Positions 1-8,684 of a stretch of DNA of 64,000 nt are shown one piece after another. The position numbers and the translations under genes were made by a program. The stretch is from assembly GCA_039809865.1 (NCBI GenBank), contig JBDHVW010000002.1, forward strand, positions 143,466 through 207,465, given 5' to 3'. The notes under the pieces are model-generated. The model was not told where the DNA came from. It did not search any database and saw only the letters and a list, made by a program, of their open reading frames with translations. The DNA is from QWHO01 sp039809865 (GTDB lineage Bacteria; Vulcanimicrobiota; Xenobia; Xenobiales; QWHO01). Numbering within the stretch: position 1 is the first letter of the stretch; every line of letters begins with the position of its first letter.

Positions 1-1
1 G

Positions 2-610
2 GACCTGGCCGAGGCCGAGAAGAGGCGTCTCGGACAGGAGCTGCACGACAACCTCGGCCAGCGCCTCGCGGCCATGAGCTTCGTGGCCGGGTCTCTGAAC
101 CGGCGGCTCAAGGACGGCAACCCGGAGGTCGCGGCGCTTGCCCATCGGCTGATGGAGCTCTGTCAGCAAGCGATCGTCGAGACGCGCAGCCTGGCGCAGG
201 GCCTCTATCCCCCCGAATTGGAGACGCACGGCCTCCTCAGCGCTCTGCGCCGACTGGGGCAGGACCTGGAGCAAATCTTCGGAATCCGTTGTCGCATGGA
301 GCTTGTCGACTGTGGGTTCGCGCCGGGGCAACCGTCCCTGCACGTCTATCGCATCGTCCAGGAGGCCCTCAACAATGCCGTGAAGCACGGGGAGGCAAAC
401 CACATCGAGGTGCGCCTTACGCGCGTCAACCAGCAGGTGCTGCTTTGCATCGAGGATGATGGCCTGGGGTTGGATCAGAACGCCCCCGAGTCCGCTCGTC
501 TCGGTCTGCTCGGCATGCGCCATCATTGCCAGATGCTGGGCGGTACCCTCGAGCTGATTCCCAACCAGCCCACCGGCGTGGTGGTGCGCTGCCTGCTGCC
601 CTCCCCGTGA
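2..610 (+). CDS. Sensor histidine kinase, NarL/HisKA_3 type (5' truncated by window edge)
   Basis: This is the C-terminal ~200 residues of a two-component sensor kinase; the reading frame is open through the left edge. The phosphoacceptor box ELHDNLGQRL, typical of the HisKA_3 dimerisation domain of NarL/DegS/UhpB-type kinases, is encoded at about 41-72. It is followed by an HATPase_c domain with the N box (EALNNAVKHGEA) and a G box (DDGLGLD, RLGLLGMRHH). Such kinases normally pair with a LuxR-type response regulator, but none follows; the next gene overlaps the stop by GTGA and is an amidohydrolase. The sensor part and signal lie outside the window. Confidence 0.9.
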   Translation, partial: DLAEAEKRRLGQELHDNLGQRLAAMSFVAGSLNRRLKDGNPEVAALAHRLMELCQQAIVETRSLAQGLYPPELETHGLLSALRRLGQDLEQIFGIRCRMELVDCGFAPGQPSLHVYRIVQEALNNAVKHGEANHIEVRLTRVNQQVLLCIEDDGLGLDQNAPESARLGLLGMRHHCQMLGGTLELIPNQPTGVVVRCLLPSP

Positions 611-2028
611 AGACGCTCTGGCAGACGCGACACGGCCAGAGCCTGCTGGTCGAGGACGGCCGCTTCGCACAGGGGGCCCCCGACCGAACGGTGGACCTGG
701 GCGAGGCCTGGATCGTGCCGGGCCTCTGGGATTCGCACCTCCACTACCTGATGTGGTGTCGTCAGCGCGAGCAGGTCGACCTGAAGGGCTGCGTCTCGGT
801 CGACGACTTCCTCGAGCGCGTGGCCCGGGCCGCGCCCGGCGCCTGGATTCAGGGGCAGGGCTTCACCGAGATCTATCCCACCCGAGCCCAGCTCGATGCT
901 GTCAGTCCCGGCCGGCCGGCTCTGCTGTGGCGGGCCGACCTCCACTCTGCCCTGGCCAACACGCGGGCTCTCGAGCTGGCCGGCATCGGTCCGGACACGC
1001 CCGACCCGCCCGGTGGCGCGATCCATTTTGAGGAAGGCCGCCTGCTCGAGTTGGCCATCGCGCTGGTGACCGACCACGTTCCCGAGCCCGGTCCCGAGGA
1101 GGTCGAGCGGCAGTTCAGCGCGGGAGCCCGGCATTTGCTCTCCATGGGGGTCACGGCCTTCACCGACCAGCGGATCAAGGACCAGCACGAAGGCGTGGCC
1201 TCGCGCGCGGCCTTCCGCAAGCTACAGCTCCCCATGCGGATCTTCTGCAACGTGGCGGCCCACGAGCTCGCTCTCGAGCTGCCCGAGCCCGACGGCTACC
1301 ACACCGGACACGTCAAGTTCTTCTCGGACGGCTCGATGGGCTCGCGCACCTGCAAGATGCTCGACCCGAAGCCCTGGGAGGGAATCTGGATGTCGGAGCC
1401 GGCCGAGCTGCGCGCCGGGTTCGCCCGGGCCCGGGCGCGCCACCTCCCGATCTGCGTGCACGCTATCGGCGACGAGGCCATTCGCGTCTGCCTGGACCTG
1501 TTCGAGGAGCTGGGACCATCGCCGCTGTCCGTGCCCGACCGCATCGAGCACATCCAACTGGGCGACGCTGTCGATCTCCCCCGGGTGGCTCGCCTGGGTC
1601 TGACGGCCAGCATGCAGCCGCTGCACCTGCTCGACGACATGCAGGCCGCCGAGCGCCTGCTGGGAGCTCGCGCCATCAGTTACTACCGACTGCGCACTCT
1701 GGCCGAGACGGGAGTGCTGTTCGCGTTCGGCAGCGACGCCCCGGTGGCCGATCCCAATCCGTGGCTGGGTATGCACGCCGCCGTGCAGCGGATGTGGCCC
1801 GGGCAGGCCGGCTCCTGGTATCCCGAGGAGCGCATCTCGCTCGAGCGCACCCTCGACGGCTACACGCGCCAGGCGGCACTGGCCGTGGGCCGGCCCGATC
1901 TGGGACGTCTGGACCCGGGTTGCCTGGCTGACTTCGTGGTGCTCGATCGCAGGCCAGCGCCCGACAATTTGATGGAGTTGCGAGTCTTGCGCACGGTGGT
2001 GGGCGGGCAGACCGTCTACGAGGCCTAG
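607..2028 (+). CDS. Amidohydrolase family 3 protein (YtcJ-like)
   Basis: This is a metal-dependent amidohydrolase of 473 residues. The GTG at 607 is preferred because it overlaps the kinase stop as GTGA and puts the beta-sandwich start (VKTLWQTRHGQSLL) at the N terminus; the upstream in-frame ATG would lie deep inside the kinase gene. Visible family motifs are the metal-binding HxH in WDSHLHYL, the lysine in GHVKFFSDGSMGS, HAIGDEA, EHIQLGD and the final aspartate in FGSDAPVADPNPW. The C terminus has the usual composite-domain closure (DPGCLADFVVLDR). YtcJ-like enzymes hydrolyse amide or formamide-type substrates; the natural substrate cannot be read from the sequence. Confidence 0.88.
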   Translation: MKTLWQTRHGQSLLVEDGRFAQGAPDRTVDLGEAWIVPGLWDSHLHYLMWCRQREQVDLKGCVSVDDFLERVARAAPGAWIQGQGFTEIYPTRAQLDAVSPGRPALLWRADLHSALANTRALELAGIGPDTPDPPGGAIHFEEGRLLELAIALVTDHVPEPGPEEVERQFSAGARHLLSMGVTAFTDQRIKDQHEGVASRAAFRKLQLPMRIFCNVAAHELALELPEPDGYHTGHVKFFSDGSMGSRTCKMLDPKPWEGIWMSEPAELRAGFARARARHLPICVHAIGDEAIRVCLDLFEELGPSPLSVPDRIEHIQLGDAVDLPRVARLGLTASMQPLHLLDDMQAAERLLGARAISYYRLRTLAETGVLFAFGSDAPVADPNPWLGMHAAVQRMWPGQAGSWYPEERISLERTLDGYTRQAALAVGRPDLGRLDPGCLADFVVLDRRPAPDNLMELRVLRTVVGGQTVYEA

Positions 2029-2279
2029 CGCGGGCTGGGACTCGTGATCGGCTTGGATTTGTCGTCCGAGGTGCCGGGGCGAGCCGAGCTCGGGCGCGGT
2101 CCGGTGCGGTTCAGAGTGCTGTCAGGGTTGAGCTTGTGGTCATACGGGGTGGTCGTCGGCGAGGGGGACGGCGACCGGCTCAAACCCTGCTCGGGCGAGG
2201 GATAGGACTGTTGCGCGACCGCACCGGCGCCCATGAAAAGCGCAATGCCCGCGGTCAGGGCCAGAATCGTGTTTCTCAT
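2025..2279 (-). CDS. Small exported Ser/Pro-rich protein
   Basis: An 84-residue protein with a clear signal peptide (MRNTILALTAGIALFMGAGAVAQ, read as 23 residues with cleavage after AVA) followed by a low-complexity stretch rich in Ser, Pro and Thr with no predicted fold. Its stop overlaps that of the convergent amidohydrolase gene through the sequence CTAG. It has no recognisable family. The signal peptide makes it likely to be real although it is short. Confidence 0.5.
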   Translation of the reverse strand: MRNTILALTAGIALFMGAGAVAQQSYPSPEQGLSRSPSPSPTTTPYDHKLNPDSTLNRTGPRPSSARPGTSDDKSKPITSPSPR

Positions 2280-2328
2280 GGCCTGAGCCTAACGCACCGC
2301 CGGGCCGCTCGGGCAGGGGCAGGAGTCC

Positions 2329-5295
2329 TCAGGCGGCCGGTACGCTGAGCGAACGCTCCAGGGCGGCCCGCAGCTCGGCAAAGACGACGGGCTTGGAGAC
2401 GAAGTCGTCCATCCCGGCCTCCAGACAACGCTCGCGATCGCCCTGCATGGCGCTGGCGGTGAGCGCGATGATGGGCGTGCGCGCCGCGCCGGTCCGGCTT
2501 TCGTAGGCCCGAATCTTCTGGGTGGCCACGAACCCGTCCATCTCGGGCATGTGGCAGTCCATGAGCACCACGTCGTAGACCCCGCGGGCGAGCTCCTCCG
2601 AGGCCTGCCGCCCGTTCTCCACGCTGTAGGTCGTAAAACCGAGCTTCTCGAGGTAGCGCTGAGCGACCTTGCGGTTGACGGGGTTGTCCTCGGCCAGCAA
2701 GACCTTGAGCTCACCGACCGTCGCGAGAGGCTGGAGCTCGGGCTTGGGCGCGCTTGGCTTGAGCGCGACCTCAGGCAGCTTCTCGAAACGTGCCGTGAAG
2801 AAGAAGGTAGAGCCGCGGCCCGGACGGCTCACCAGCCCGATCTGCCCCTGCATGGTCTCCACGAGCTGTTTGCAGATCGCCAGGCCCAGGCCGGTGCCTC
2901 CAAAGCGCCTCGTCGTCGAGCCGTCGGCCTGCGAGAAGGGTTGGAACAGACCCGCGCGGTCCTCTTCCGTCAGGCCGATGCCCGTATCGCGCACGCTGAA
3001 GCGAAGCAAGCAGCTCTCCGAGCCGTCCTCGTCCACCTCGACCCGCACGGCCACCGAGCCGCGCTCGGTGAACTTGACCGCGTTGGAGACCAGGTTCAAC
3101 ACCACCTGCCGCAGGCGTCCCGGGTCTCCTCGCAAGCCTCGCGGCACATCCGGGTCGAGCGCGCAGGTCAGCTCGACCCCCTTTTCGCGCGCCCGCTCCG
3201 CCAGCAGCTCGACAGCGTCGACCATGGTGGGCGTCAGGTCGAAGTCGATCTGCTCGAAGACAAGCTTGCCGGCCTCGATCTTCGAGAAGTCCAGGATATC
3301 GTTGATGATCGCCAACAGGCCATCTCCGCTGGATTTGATGGTCTGGACGAAATCCAACTGCTCGGCTGAGAGTTTCGTGTCGAGTAGGAGATTGGCCATC
3401 CCCAGGACGCCATTCATCGGCGTGCGGATCTCGTGCGACATCGTGGCCAGGAACTCCGACTTGAGACGCGCCGTCTCGAGGGCGGCATCACGGGCCCCGG
3501 CCAGCTCGTGCTCGAGCTGCTTGTGCTCGGTGATGTCGCGGGCCAGCGCGAAAAGGGTTCCTTCGGCATTGGGAGGTGCGGAGGTCCAGGACAGCCAGCG
3601 GTAACCCCCGTCACGGCAACGCCAGCGGTTCTGGAATCGAACCGCGTGTGCTCCGGCGACCAGGCGCTGCAGCTCAGCCCGGGTGGACTCGCGATCGTCC
3701 GGGTGGATGAATCTCAGGAAGGGTTGCGCCAGGAACTCCTGATCGCTCCAGCCCAAGGTCTCGCTGAAGGCCGGATTGACGCTCTTGAGATAGCCGTCCA
3801 GCGAAGCGGTGCACAGCAGGTCGAGCGAGAGCGCGAAGATGCGGTCGCGCTCGAACTGGATCTGACGACGGTCGGCCTCCAGAATCGAGGTGCGCCCGGT
3901 CAGGATCAGCAGAAACGCCACGCTCAACCCGGTGAACAGGGAGACCCCGATCAGGACGGCCCAGGTCTCCCACGAGGGCTGCAGCAGGGTCGCCTGAGGA
4001 GGCAGCGAGTACAGCAATTCCCAGCGCCGGCCCGCCACGTCGATAGTGATGGCCGTCTGGCAGACCGATGCGTCGGCCGGCCCGCCGCGACGGTAAATCA
4101 GTTGATCGTTGTCGCGGATTTCGAGACCGATCTCCGAGGTCAGGCGCGGCCCGGCCGCCGAGTCGACGATGCGCGCGATGCGCAGGGCTTCGGTGGCATA
4201 GCCGATCAGGTTGCGCCGGCGCTGAGCCACGGTGTCGTGCGGCGCACCCCGGCGGTAAACGGGCAGAAAGAGGACCACGCTCTGCAGCCCCTCCCTGTCC
4301 TGCACCAGCCGCAACGGTTGGCTGGCCGTCACCGTGCCATTGTCGCGGGCTCGCGCCAGCGCCGCCCGGCGGCGAGGCTCGGAGGCGATGTCGAAGCCCA
4401 CGGCCTTGCGATTGGGATCGCGCGGCTCGATGAAGGTGACCGGAAAACGATTTCCCGCCCGGGGCACCCAGGCCAGCGCCTGGATCGGATGGTGACTCAG
4501 GGCGCGGCTGACATAGGACCGGAACTCGGACGCCTCGACCCGGGACGTGCTGTCGTAGAACCGGCCCAGGGCGTCCAGAATCTCGATGCAGGTGGCGAGG
4601 TCCTTGCGCAGGGAGTCGGTGAGCTCGGTGGTGCGCTGCTCGAGCTCGAGTGCCACCCGCCGCTCTTCCCAGCGGCGCACCGAGAGGAAGAGCGAGATGA
4701 CGAGTCCCAACAGGATGAGCAACGGCGCCGTGACCAGCAGCCTGCGCCGGAGCGGTGTTCCAACGCTCCAGAGCAAGACGATCGGAGTGACGATCATCGC
4801 TCCGATGCTGTCCCCGGCCCACCACGTCAGCCAGCTGAACGAGGCGCCCTCGGGCGGGATCGCTCCGGACGCGCGCAGGGTCAGAACTCCCATGGTGGCG
4901 CCGACCATGCAGCTAAAGGGGCCGCCCAGCGCAAAGAACGCCAGTACGTCCCGGGCTCGCTCCAGCAGCCCCGGATAGGCTCCCACGCGCTTGATCAGCC
5001 AGGCACCCAGCACCGCCTGCAGTGCGGCTCCGAGTCCGATGAGGGCGGCGGTGCCAAAGGCCTCCAGGGTCGACTGACCCTCGAGCAAATTCGGTAGATT
5101 CACTCCCATTGAGCCGAGGAGGATCCCGGGGCTGACCCGGTAACCCCACAGCAGCACGCAGGCCAGGGCGATGCCCGCGCCGGGCCAGACCGCGGTGGCA
5201 TAGCCGGGGGGGATGGCGAGGGCGAGCGCCAGTTTCCCGGTCACGAAGTAGGCCAGAGCTAATAGAATGATTCGCGCCGCGTGTCGAGATCGCAC
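2329..5295 (-). CDS. Hybrid sensor histidine kinase (MASE1-CHASE-PAS-HisKA-HATPase-REC)
   Basis: A 988-residue membrane hybrid kinase. Residues ~1-215 are a multi-helix MASE1-like sensor (GYATAVWPGAGIALACVLLWG). About 250-400 resembles a periplasmic CHASE domain. A further membrane helix near 450 leads to a PAS domain (~490-600, FSETLGWSDQEFL). The HisKA box FLATMSHEIRTPMNG has its phosphoacceptor at His621; the HATPase N, G1 and G2 boxes follow (LVSNAVKF, RDTGIGL, GGTGLGLAI). The C-terminal receiver has the phospho-acceptor Asp913 in VLMDCHMPEMDGF. There is no separate DNA-binding output nearby, so phosphotransfer to another protein is likely. The ligand is unknown; no regulator gene is adjacent. 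Confidence 0.93.
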   Translation of the reverse strand: MRSRHAARIILLALAYFVTGKLALALAIPPGYATAVWPGAGIALACVLLWGYRVSPGILLGSMGVNLPNLLEGQSTLEAFGTAALIGLGAALQAVLGAWLIKRVGAYPGLLERARDVLAFFALGGPFSCMVGATMGVLTLRASGAIPPEGASFSWLTWWAGDSIGAMIVTPIVLLWSVGTPLRRRLLVTAPLLILLGLVISLFLSVRRWEERRVALELEQRTTELTDSLRKDLATCIEILDALGRFYDSTSRVEASEFRSYVSRALSHHPIQALAWVPRAGNRFPVTFIEPRDPNRKAVGFDIASEPRRRAALARARDNGTVTASQPLRLVQDREGLQSVVLFLPVYRRGAPHDTVAQRRRNLIGYATEALRIARIVDSAAGPRLTSEIGLEIRDNDQLIYRRGGPADASVCQTAITIDVAGRRWELLYSLPPQATLLQPSWETWAVLIGVSLFTGLSVAFLLILTGRTSILEADRRQIQFERDRIFALSLDLLCTASLDGYLKSVNPAFSETLGWSDQEFLAQPFLRFIHPDDRESTRAELQRLVAGAHAVRFQNRWRCRDGGYRWLSWTSAPPNAEGTLFALARDITEHKQLEHELAGARDAALETARLKSEFLATMSHEIRTPMNGVLGMANLLLDTKLSAEQLDFVQTIKSSGDGLLAIINDILDFSKIEAGKLVFEQIDFDLTPTMVDAVELLAERAREKGVELTCALDPDVPRGLRGDPGRLRQVVLNLVSNAVKFTERGSVAVRVEVDEDGSESCLLRFSVRDTGIGLTEEDRAGLFQPFSQADGSTTRRFGGTGLGLAICKQLVETMQGQIGLVSRPGRGSTFFFTARFEKLPEVALKPSAPKPELQPLATVGELKVLLAEDNPVNRKVAQRYLEKLGFTTYSVENGRQASEELARGVYDVVLMDCHMPEMDGFVATQKIRAYESRTGAARTPIIALTASAMQGDRERCLEAGMDDFVSKPVVFAELRAALERSLSVPAA

Positions 5296-5335
5296 CTTGC
5301 GACGATCATCGGCTGGTGGCGCGGGTTGGAAAGGG

Positions 5336-6199
5336 TCAGGTCTTCTTGACGCGCGACTTGAGATAGGCCACCAGATCGTCGAGATCCTTGTCGCTCAGGA
5401 TGTTCTTGTCGAATCCGGTCATCTTGAGCTCGGGCCAGATGCGCACCGAACGGGGGTCGCGGATCAGCTGACGGAAGGCGGTCGGGGTGAGGTAGACCGT
5501 GGGGTTCTGGGGCACGTTCAGGTCGGGGCCCATCTTGGAGGTGCCCTGGCCGTCCATGGTGTGACAGGGGAAGCAATTCTTGACGAAGAGGAGGTAACCC
5601 CGATACTCGGGCGTGCCCTTCCTGGTGGGCACGATCTTGGGGTAACGCGACGCGATGGAGGGCTCTACCGTGAAAGAAGAGAGCATGAAGGGCCATTCCT
5701 CGCGCCCGATCCCCGAGAGCTCCGGCTTATCCCAGACCAGGTAGAAGGGCCCGGCGGTGTAGTTGCGTCCCTCGAATTTCGGCCACGGCTGGTCCGGCTT
5801 CTCGACGGCGATGTAACCGATGGCCCGATTGGGATCGGTGCTCACCGCCTTGGCGGCTTCCACGCTGGAGGAGAACCCGTCGCGGGTTTGATAGTGCAGC
5901 TCGCTGTCAGGGGGCAGCTCCAGCCCTTCCACCAGCGCTGAGACGGGCACCACCTCGTAATCCATCTCGCGGCCCTGATAACCGGACTGATCGATCATGT
6001 GGAGGGTTTTCTTGGACGGGTGGTTGAGCAGCTGCGTGCGGGTGAAGCTCTTCTCGCGGGCGCCCGAGCGAAAGACGAGCGTGGGCTCGTCGGCGGGCGA
6101 CATGGCCGCGGTGGGACTGGCCGACGGCGTGACCTCGACCGTGGGCGGCGCCCCGCAGCTCACCAGCAGCATGGCCAGGAGAAGGAGGAGGATTCTCAC
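5336..6199 (-). CDS. Lipoprotein monohaem cytochrome c with N-terminal molybdopterin-oxidoreductase-like domain
   Basis: The GTG at 6199 overlaps the upstream gene's stop (GTGA) and starts a lipoprotein signal ending in the lipobox LVSC. Residues ~45-180 resemble the small 'oxidoreductase molybdopterin-binding'-like modules attached to some c-type cytochromes (MDYEVVPVSALVEGLEL, RAIGYIAVE), an assignment by feel. The C-terminal ~90 residues are a class I cytochrome c with CFPCH and distal-ligand candidate Met in SKMGPDLN or LKMTGFD. It would be a membrane-anchored periplasmic electron carrier. The longer open frame upstream of 6199 is antisense-like and was not used. Confidence 0.82.
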   Translation of the reverse strand: MRILLLLLAMLLVSCGAPPTVEVTPSASPTAAMSPADEPTLVFRSGAREKSFTRTQLLNHPSKKTLHMIDQSGYQGREMDYEVVPVSALVEGLELPPDSELHYQTRDGFSSSVEAAKAVSTDPNRAIGYIAVEKPDQPWPKFEGRNYTAGPFYLVWDKPELSGIGREEWPFMLSSFTVEPSIASRYPKIVPTRKGTPEYRGYLLFVKNCFPCHTMDGQGTSKMGPDLNVPQNPTVYLTPTAFRQLIRDPRSVRIWPELKMTGFDKNILSDKDLDDLVAYLKSRVKKT

Positions 6200-7692
6200 C
6201 GACTGGCCAGCTCGACGAACTCCCGCCAGCGGGGCGGCATGGCGCTGTTGGCCACCGTGTCGGGGTGCTTTTTGTCGAGCAGCGCCAGCCTGGGGGTGGG
6301 AAGCTGCACGGTGAGGCCGGCCGAGTTGCCGTATTGCATTCCGATCGAGGCGGTGGGAACGGTCTGATAGAGTTGCTTCTGCACGTCGCGAAGGGCTCCC
6401 AGCAGAGCTCGGGGCTGCGTGGAATGCATCATTCCGGTCATTACCATCTGGCCGACATTCTCCACGAAGAGGTTCAGGTCGCCCACACCGAGCTGCATCT
6501 TGGCACCGATCAGCGCGCCCTGGTGGCCGGCCGTCAAGGCGCCGCCGGCTGCTTCCCGCAGAGCGTCCGCGTTGCCGTTGCGGACTTCCTGCACGAGCAG
6601 ACCTCCCAGCTTGTCGACCGCCTGGCCGAGGGCCGGAATCTGGGCCATGTCCACCAGCGCCATGGTTTCGGCGCGAGTTTTGGAGACGGTCACTTCGGGT
6701 GTGTCCTCGGGCTTGTGGGCGCTCGGGTCGCGCATTCCAAAGATGGCGCCGAAGAACTCCATCGAGCCGTCGGGGTTGGAGGCGATGACGCGCGCTCCGA
6801 GCTCGCCGGGCGTCACCGGCTGACCGCGCAACGAGCCCATCGCTTTGGCGAACGCGCCCGACATCGAGCCGGCCAGCACGACCTCCTCGGAGACCACCGC
6901 GTAGCGGGCGTAGGGAGCAGTGGCCAGGAGAGCTTCCAGGTTGCCGTTCAAGCACGACTCGACCAGCAGCAGGTCGACCGGCCGGCCAGCCATCACCGTG
7001 GCCTGGGACAGCAGCGCCTTGTAGGCGCCAAAGTCCATCCCGGCGGTCTCGCGGAAGGCCAGCCCGTGTCCGAGCAGGTGGGCGACGGTCAGTTTGTCGG
7101 GGTGCCTGACCATCTCCTGGCCCAGCAGCTCGCCGCCGGCTTTCGTGTTGACCCCGCGGGCCTCCGGATCCTGGGCGACCACTTTGGAGTCGATGGCGGG
7201 GGAGGTGGTTGGCTGCAGCTCGTAGGTGCGGCTTCCTTTCCAGAAAGGCTCGGCGCCATCGTCGGGCGCCATTCCAGCCAGAATCGTGCGGCCAAAGTTT
7301 TTATCGGCGAATCGCGCCCCCAGGGACCAGCCCACCACTCCACCCACGAGACCGCCCAGCATGTGGCCCGTGACGGAGATGCCGGCATAAGCGCCCAGCC
7401 CGGCTGCGGCGAAGCGGGGGAGAAAGACAGCCGCGGCCGCCTTGGTGCGCTTCTCTGCCACACTGACGCCGCTGCGCTGCAGCAGGACCGCGCCGGTCAA
7501 CTGGTTGCCGGCATTGCTCTTGGCTCGCTCCAGATTTTCCATGCACGCCACCGCGTAGGTCTCGACCACGGTCTCGCTGGCGTCGATGAGCGAGACGACG
7601 TGAACGTCGGCCATGGCCTTCTCGGGACCGGGCGCCGGAGGCGCCGGGAGCGGCTTGAAAATCGGAGCGGCCGTGGCTTGCTGCAGTTGCAC
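6196..7692 (-). CDS. Clostripain-like (peptidase C11, clan CD) protein homologue
   Basis: A 498-residue protein with no signal peptide. Residues ~195-270 match the C11/clostripain core: a His-Gly dyad in HLLGHGLAF (His209), then VDLLLVESCLNGNLEALL (Cys247) and YARYAVVSEEV, the equivalent of the family's 'DACLM..EvA...a.ymvaSEe'. Before it is a Gly/Ala-rich hydrophobic segment (~95-130) with GxxxG spacing that could insert in a membrane. The C-terminal 200 residues are not recognised. Caspase-clan enzymes cleave after basic residues or act in regulated proteolysis; activity here is inferred from the conserved dyad. It is translationally coupled to the cytochrome c lipoprotein downstream. Confidence 0.72.
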   Translation of the reverse strand: MQLQQATAAPIFKPLPAPPAPGPEKAMADVHVVSLIDASETVVETYAVACMENLERAKSNAGNQLTGAVLLQRSGVSVAEKRTKAAAAVFLPRFAAAGLGAYAGISVTGHMLGGLVGGVVGWSLGARFADKNFGRTILAGMAPDDGAEPFWKGSRTYELQPTTSPAIDSKVVAQDPEARGVNTKAGGELLGQEMVRHPDKLTVAHLLGHGLAFRETAGMDFGAYKALLSQATVMAGRPVDLLLVESCLNGNLEALLATAPYARYAVVSEEVVLAGSMSGAFAKAMGSLRGQPVTPGELGARVIASNPDGSMEFFGAIFGMRDPSAHKPEDTPEVTVSKTRAETMALVDMAQIPALGQAVDKLGGLLVQEVRNGNADALREAAGGALTAGHQGALIGAKMQLGVGDLNLFVENVGQMVMTGMMHSTQPRALLGALRDVQKQLYQTVPTASIGMQYGNSAGLTVQLPTPRLALLDKKHPDTVANSAMPPRWREFVELASR

Positions 7693-7765
7693 GTCCCCAA
7701 CTTACCGGCTGGGTCTGAAAAATTTCTTGCCAGGACGCTGGCGTTTCGAAACCGAAGCTCGCAGG

Positions 7766-8656
7766 ATGCGATTGAAGGTCCTCTGCGCTGCGCTGGTTCT
7801 CGTCACCGCTTGCTCCCAGGCTCCCAAGACGCCCGAGACGCCCATTCCCACCGAGACCTGGACCACGACTCCCACCGCGACCCCTTCGGCTGCGCCCAGT
7901 CCGGCCGCCGAGCAGACCACGTTCTTGCTGGTGCGCGAGGGCACCGACCTGGTGCTGCAGGGCAAGTTCAAACAGGCGCTCGTCCCGCTCGAGAAGGCCG
8001 AGAAGCTCACGCCCGACGATCCGGAGATCGTCCAGCAGCTTTTCCTGGCCCACGCGGGGCAGGACGAGCTGCCCAACAAGAAGTCCAAAGCCTACGCCTA
8101 CGCCCAGCGCGTCGTGGCCGAGCTGCCAGGGGTGCGCTCGGCCAGGGCTCAAGAATACATCGACGGCGCCGACGCCCTGCCTTTGCAGGCCCCGTTACCG
8201 CAGGACGGCAAGCGGCCCGCCGACGTGAAGGGGTTCGACAAGGTCGAGCTCGGCATGACCGAGGAGCAGGTGAAGGCCAGGCTGGGCAAGAGGCTCAAGC
8301 CCTTCACCGGCATCTACACGCAGCCGAACAAATACGTGCCGTTCTTCCTCCCGGCTTACTATTTCGGCAAGAAGCCCTACGCCGTGCTGTTCCCGTTCGA
8401 CAAGGACTCGGGGCAGCTGGTGGGCATCTATATTCGCCCGCAGCGCTACCCGTCCGGAACCCCGAACGAGTTCGCCGAGATGGAGAGCTTCGTCAGCAAG
8501 ATGTACGGCCCCCCGGACCGCGACGACGACCTGGATAGCGATGCCGTCCAGCGCCAGCGCTCGGTGTGGGATTTCCCCAGCTCCGAGGTGCACGTCAACC
8601 TGACCGGCGGTCGCGATTTCAGCATCACCATCGCGGGCAAAGGCCAGGAGGACTAG
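7766..8656 (+). CDS. Lipoprotein with TPR-like and SmpA/BamE-like segments
   Basis: The ATG at 7766 gives MRLKVLCAALVLVTAC, a clean lipoprotein signal with lipobox VTAC; the frame further upstream is not credible. After a Pro/Thr linker, residues ~50-105 look like one or two TPR helices (GKFKQALVPLEKAEKLTPDD). Around 155 the segment VELGMTEEQVKARLGK resembles the SmpA/OmlA/BamE signature found in envelope lipoproteins. The final 120 residues hold aromatic beta-type sequence. A role in envelope structure is plausible but inferred. It is divergent from the C11-like gene by about 70 bases. Confidence 0.65.
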   Translation: MRLKVLCAALVLVTACSQAPKTPETPIPTETWTTTPTATPSAAPSPAAEQTTFLLVREGTDLVLQGKFKQALVPLEKAEKLTPDDPEIVQQLFLAHAGQDELPNKKSKAYAYAQRVVAELPGVRSARAQEYIDGADALPLQAPLPQDGKRPADVKGFDKVELGMTEEQVKARLGKRLKPFTGIYTQPNKYVPFFLPAYYFGKKPYAVLFPFDKDSGQLVGIYIRPQRYPSGTPNEFAEMESFVSKMYGPPDRDDDLDSDAVQRQRSVWDFPSSEVHVNLTGGRDFSITIAGKGQED

Positions 8657-8684
8657 CCGCCCTTTCCTGGGAACCCGGGGACGC

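Noticed and set aside
6265..8538. A 757-codon open frame on the plus strand opposite the C11-like gene
   Set aside because: It is antisense to well-supported genes, has no domain and an amino-acid mix typical of G+C-rich shadow frames.
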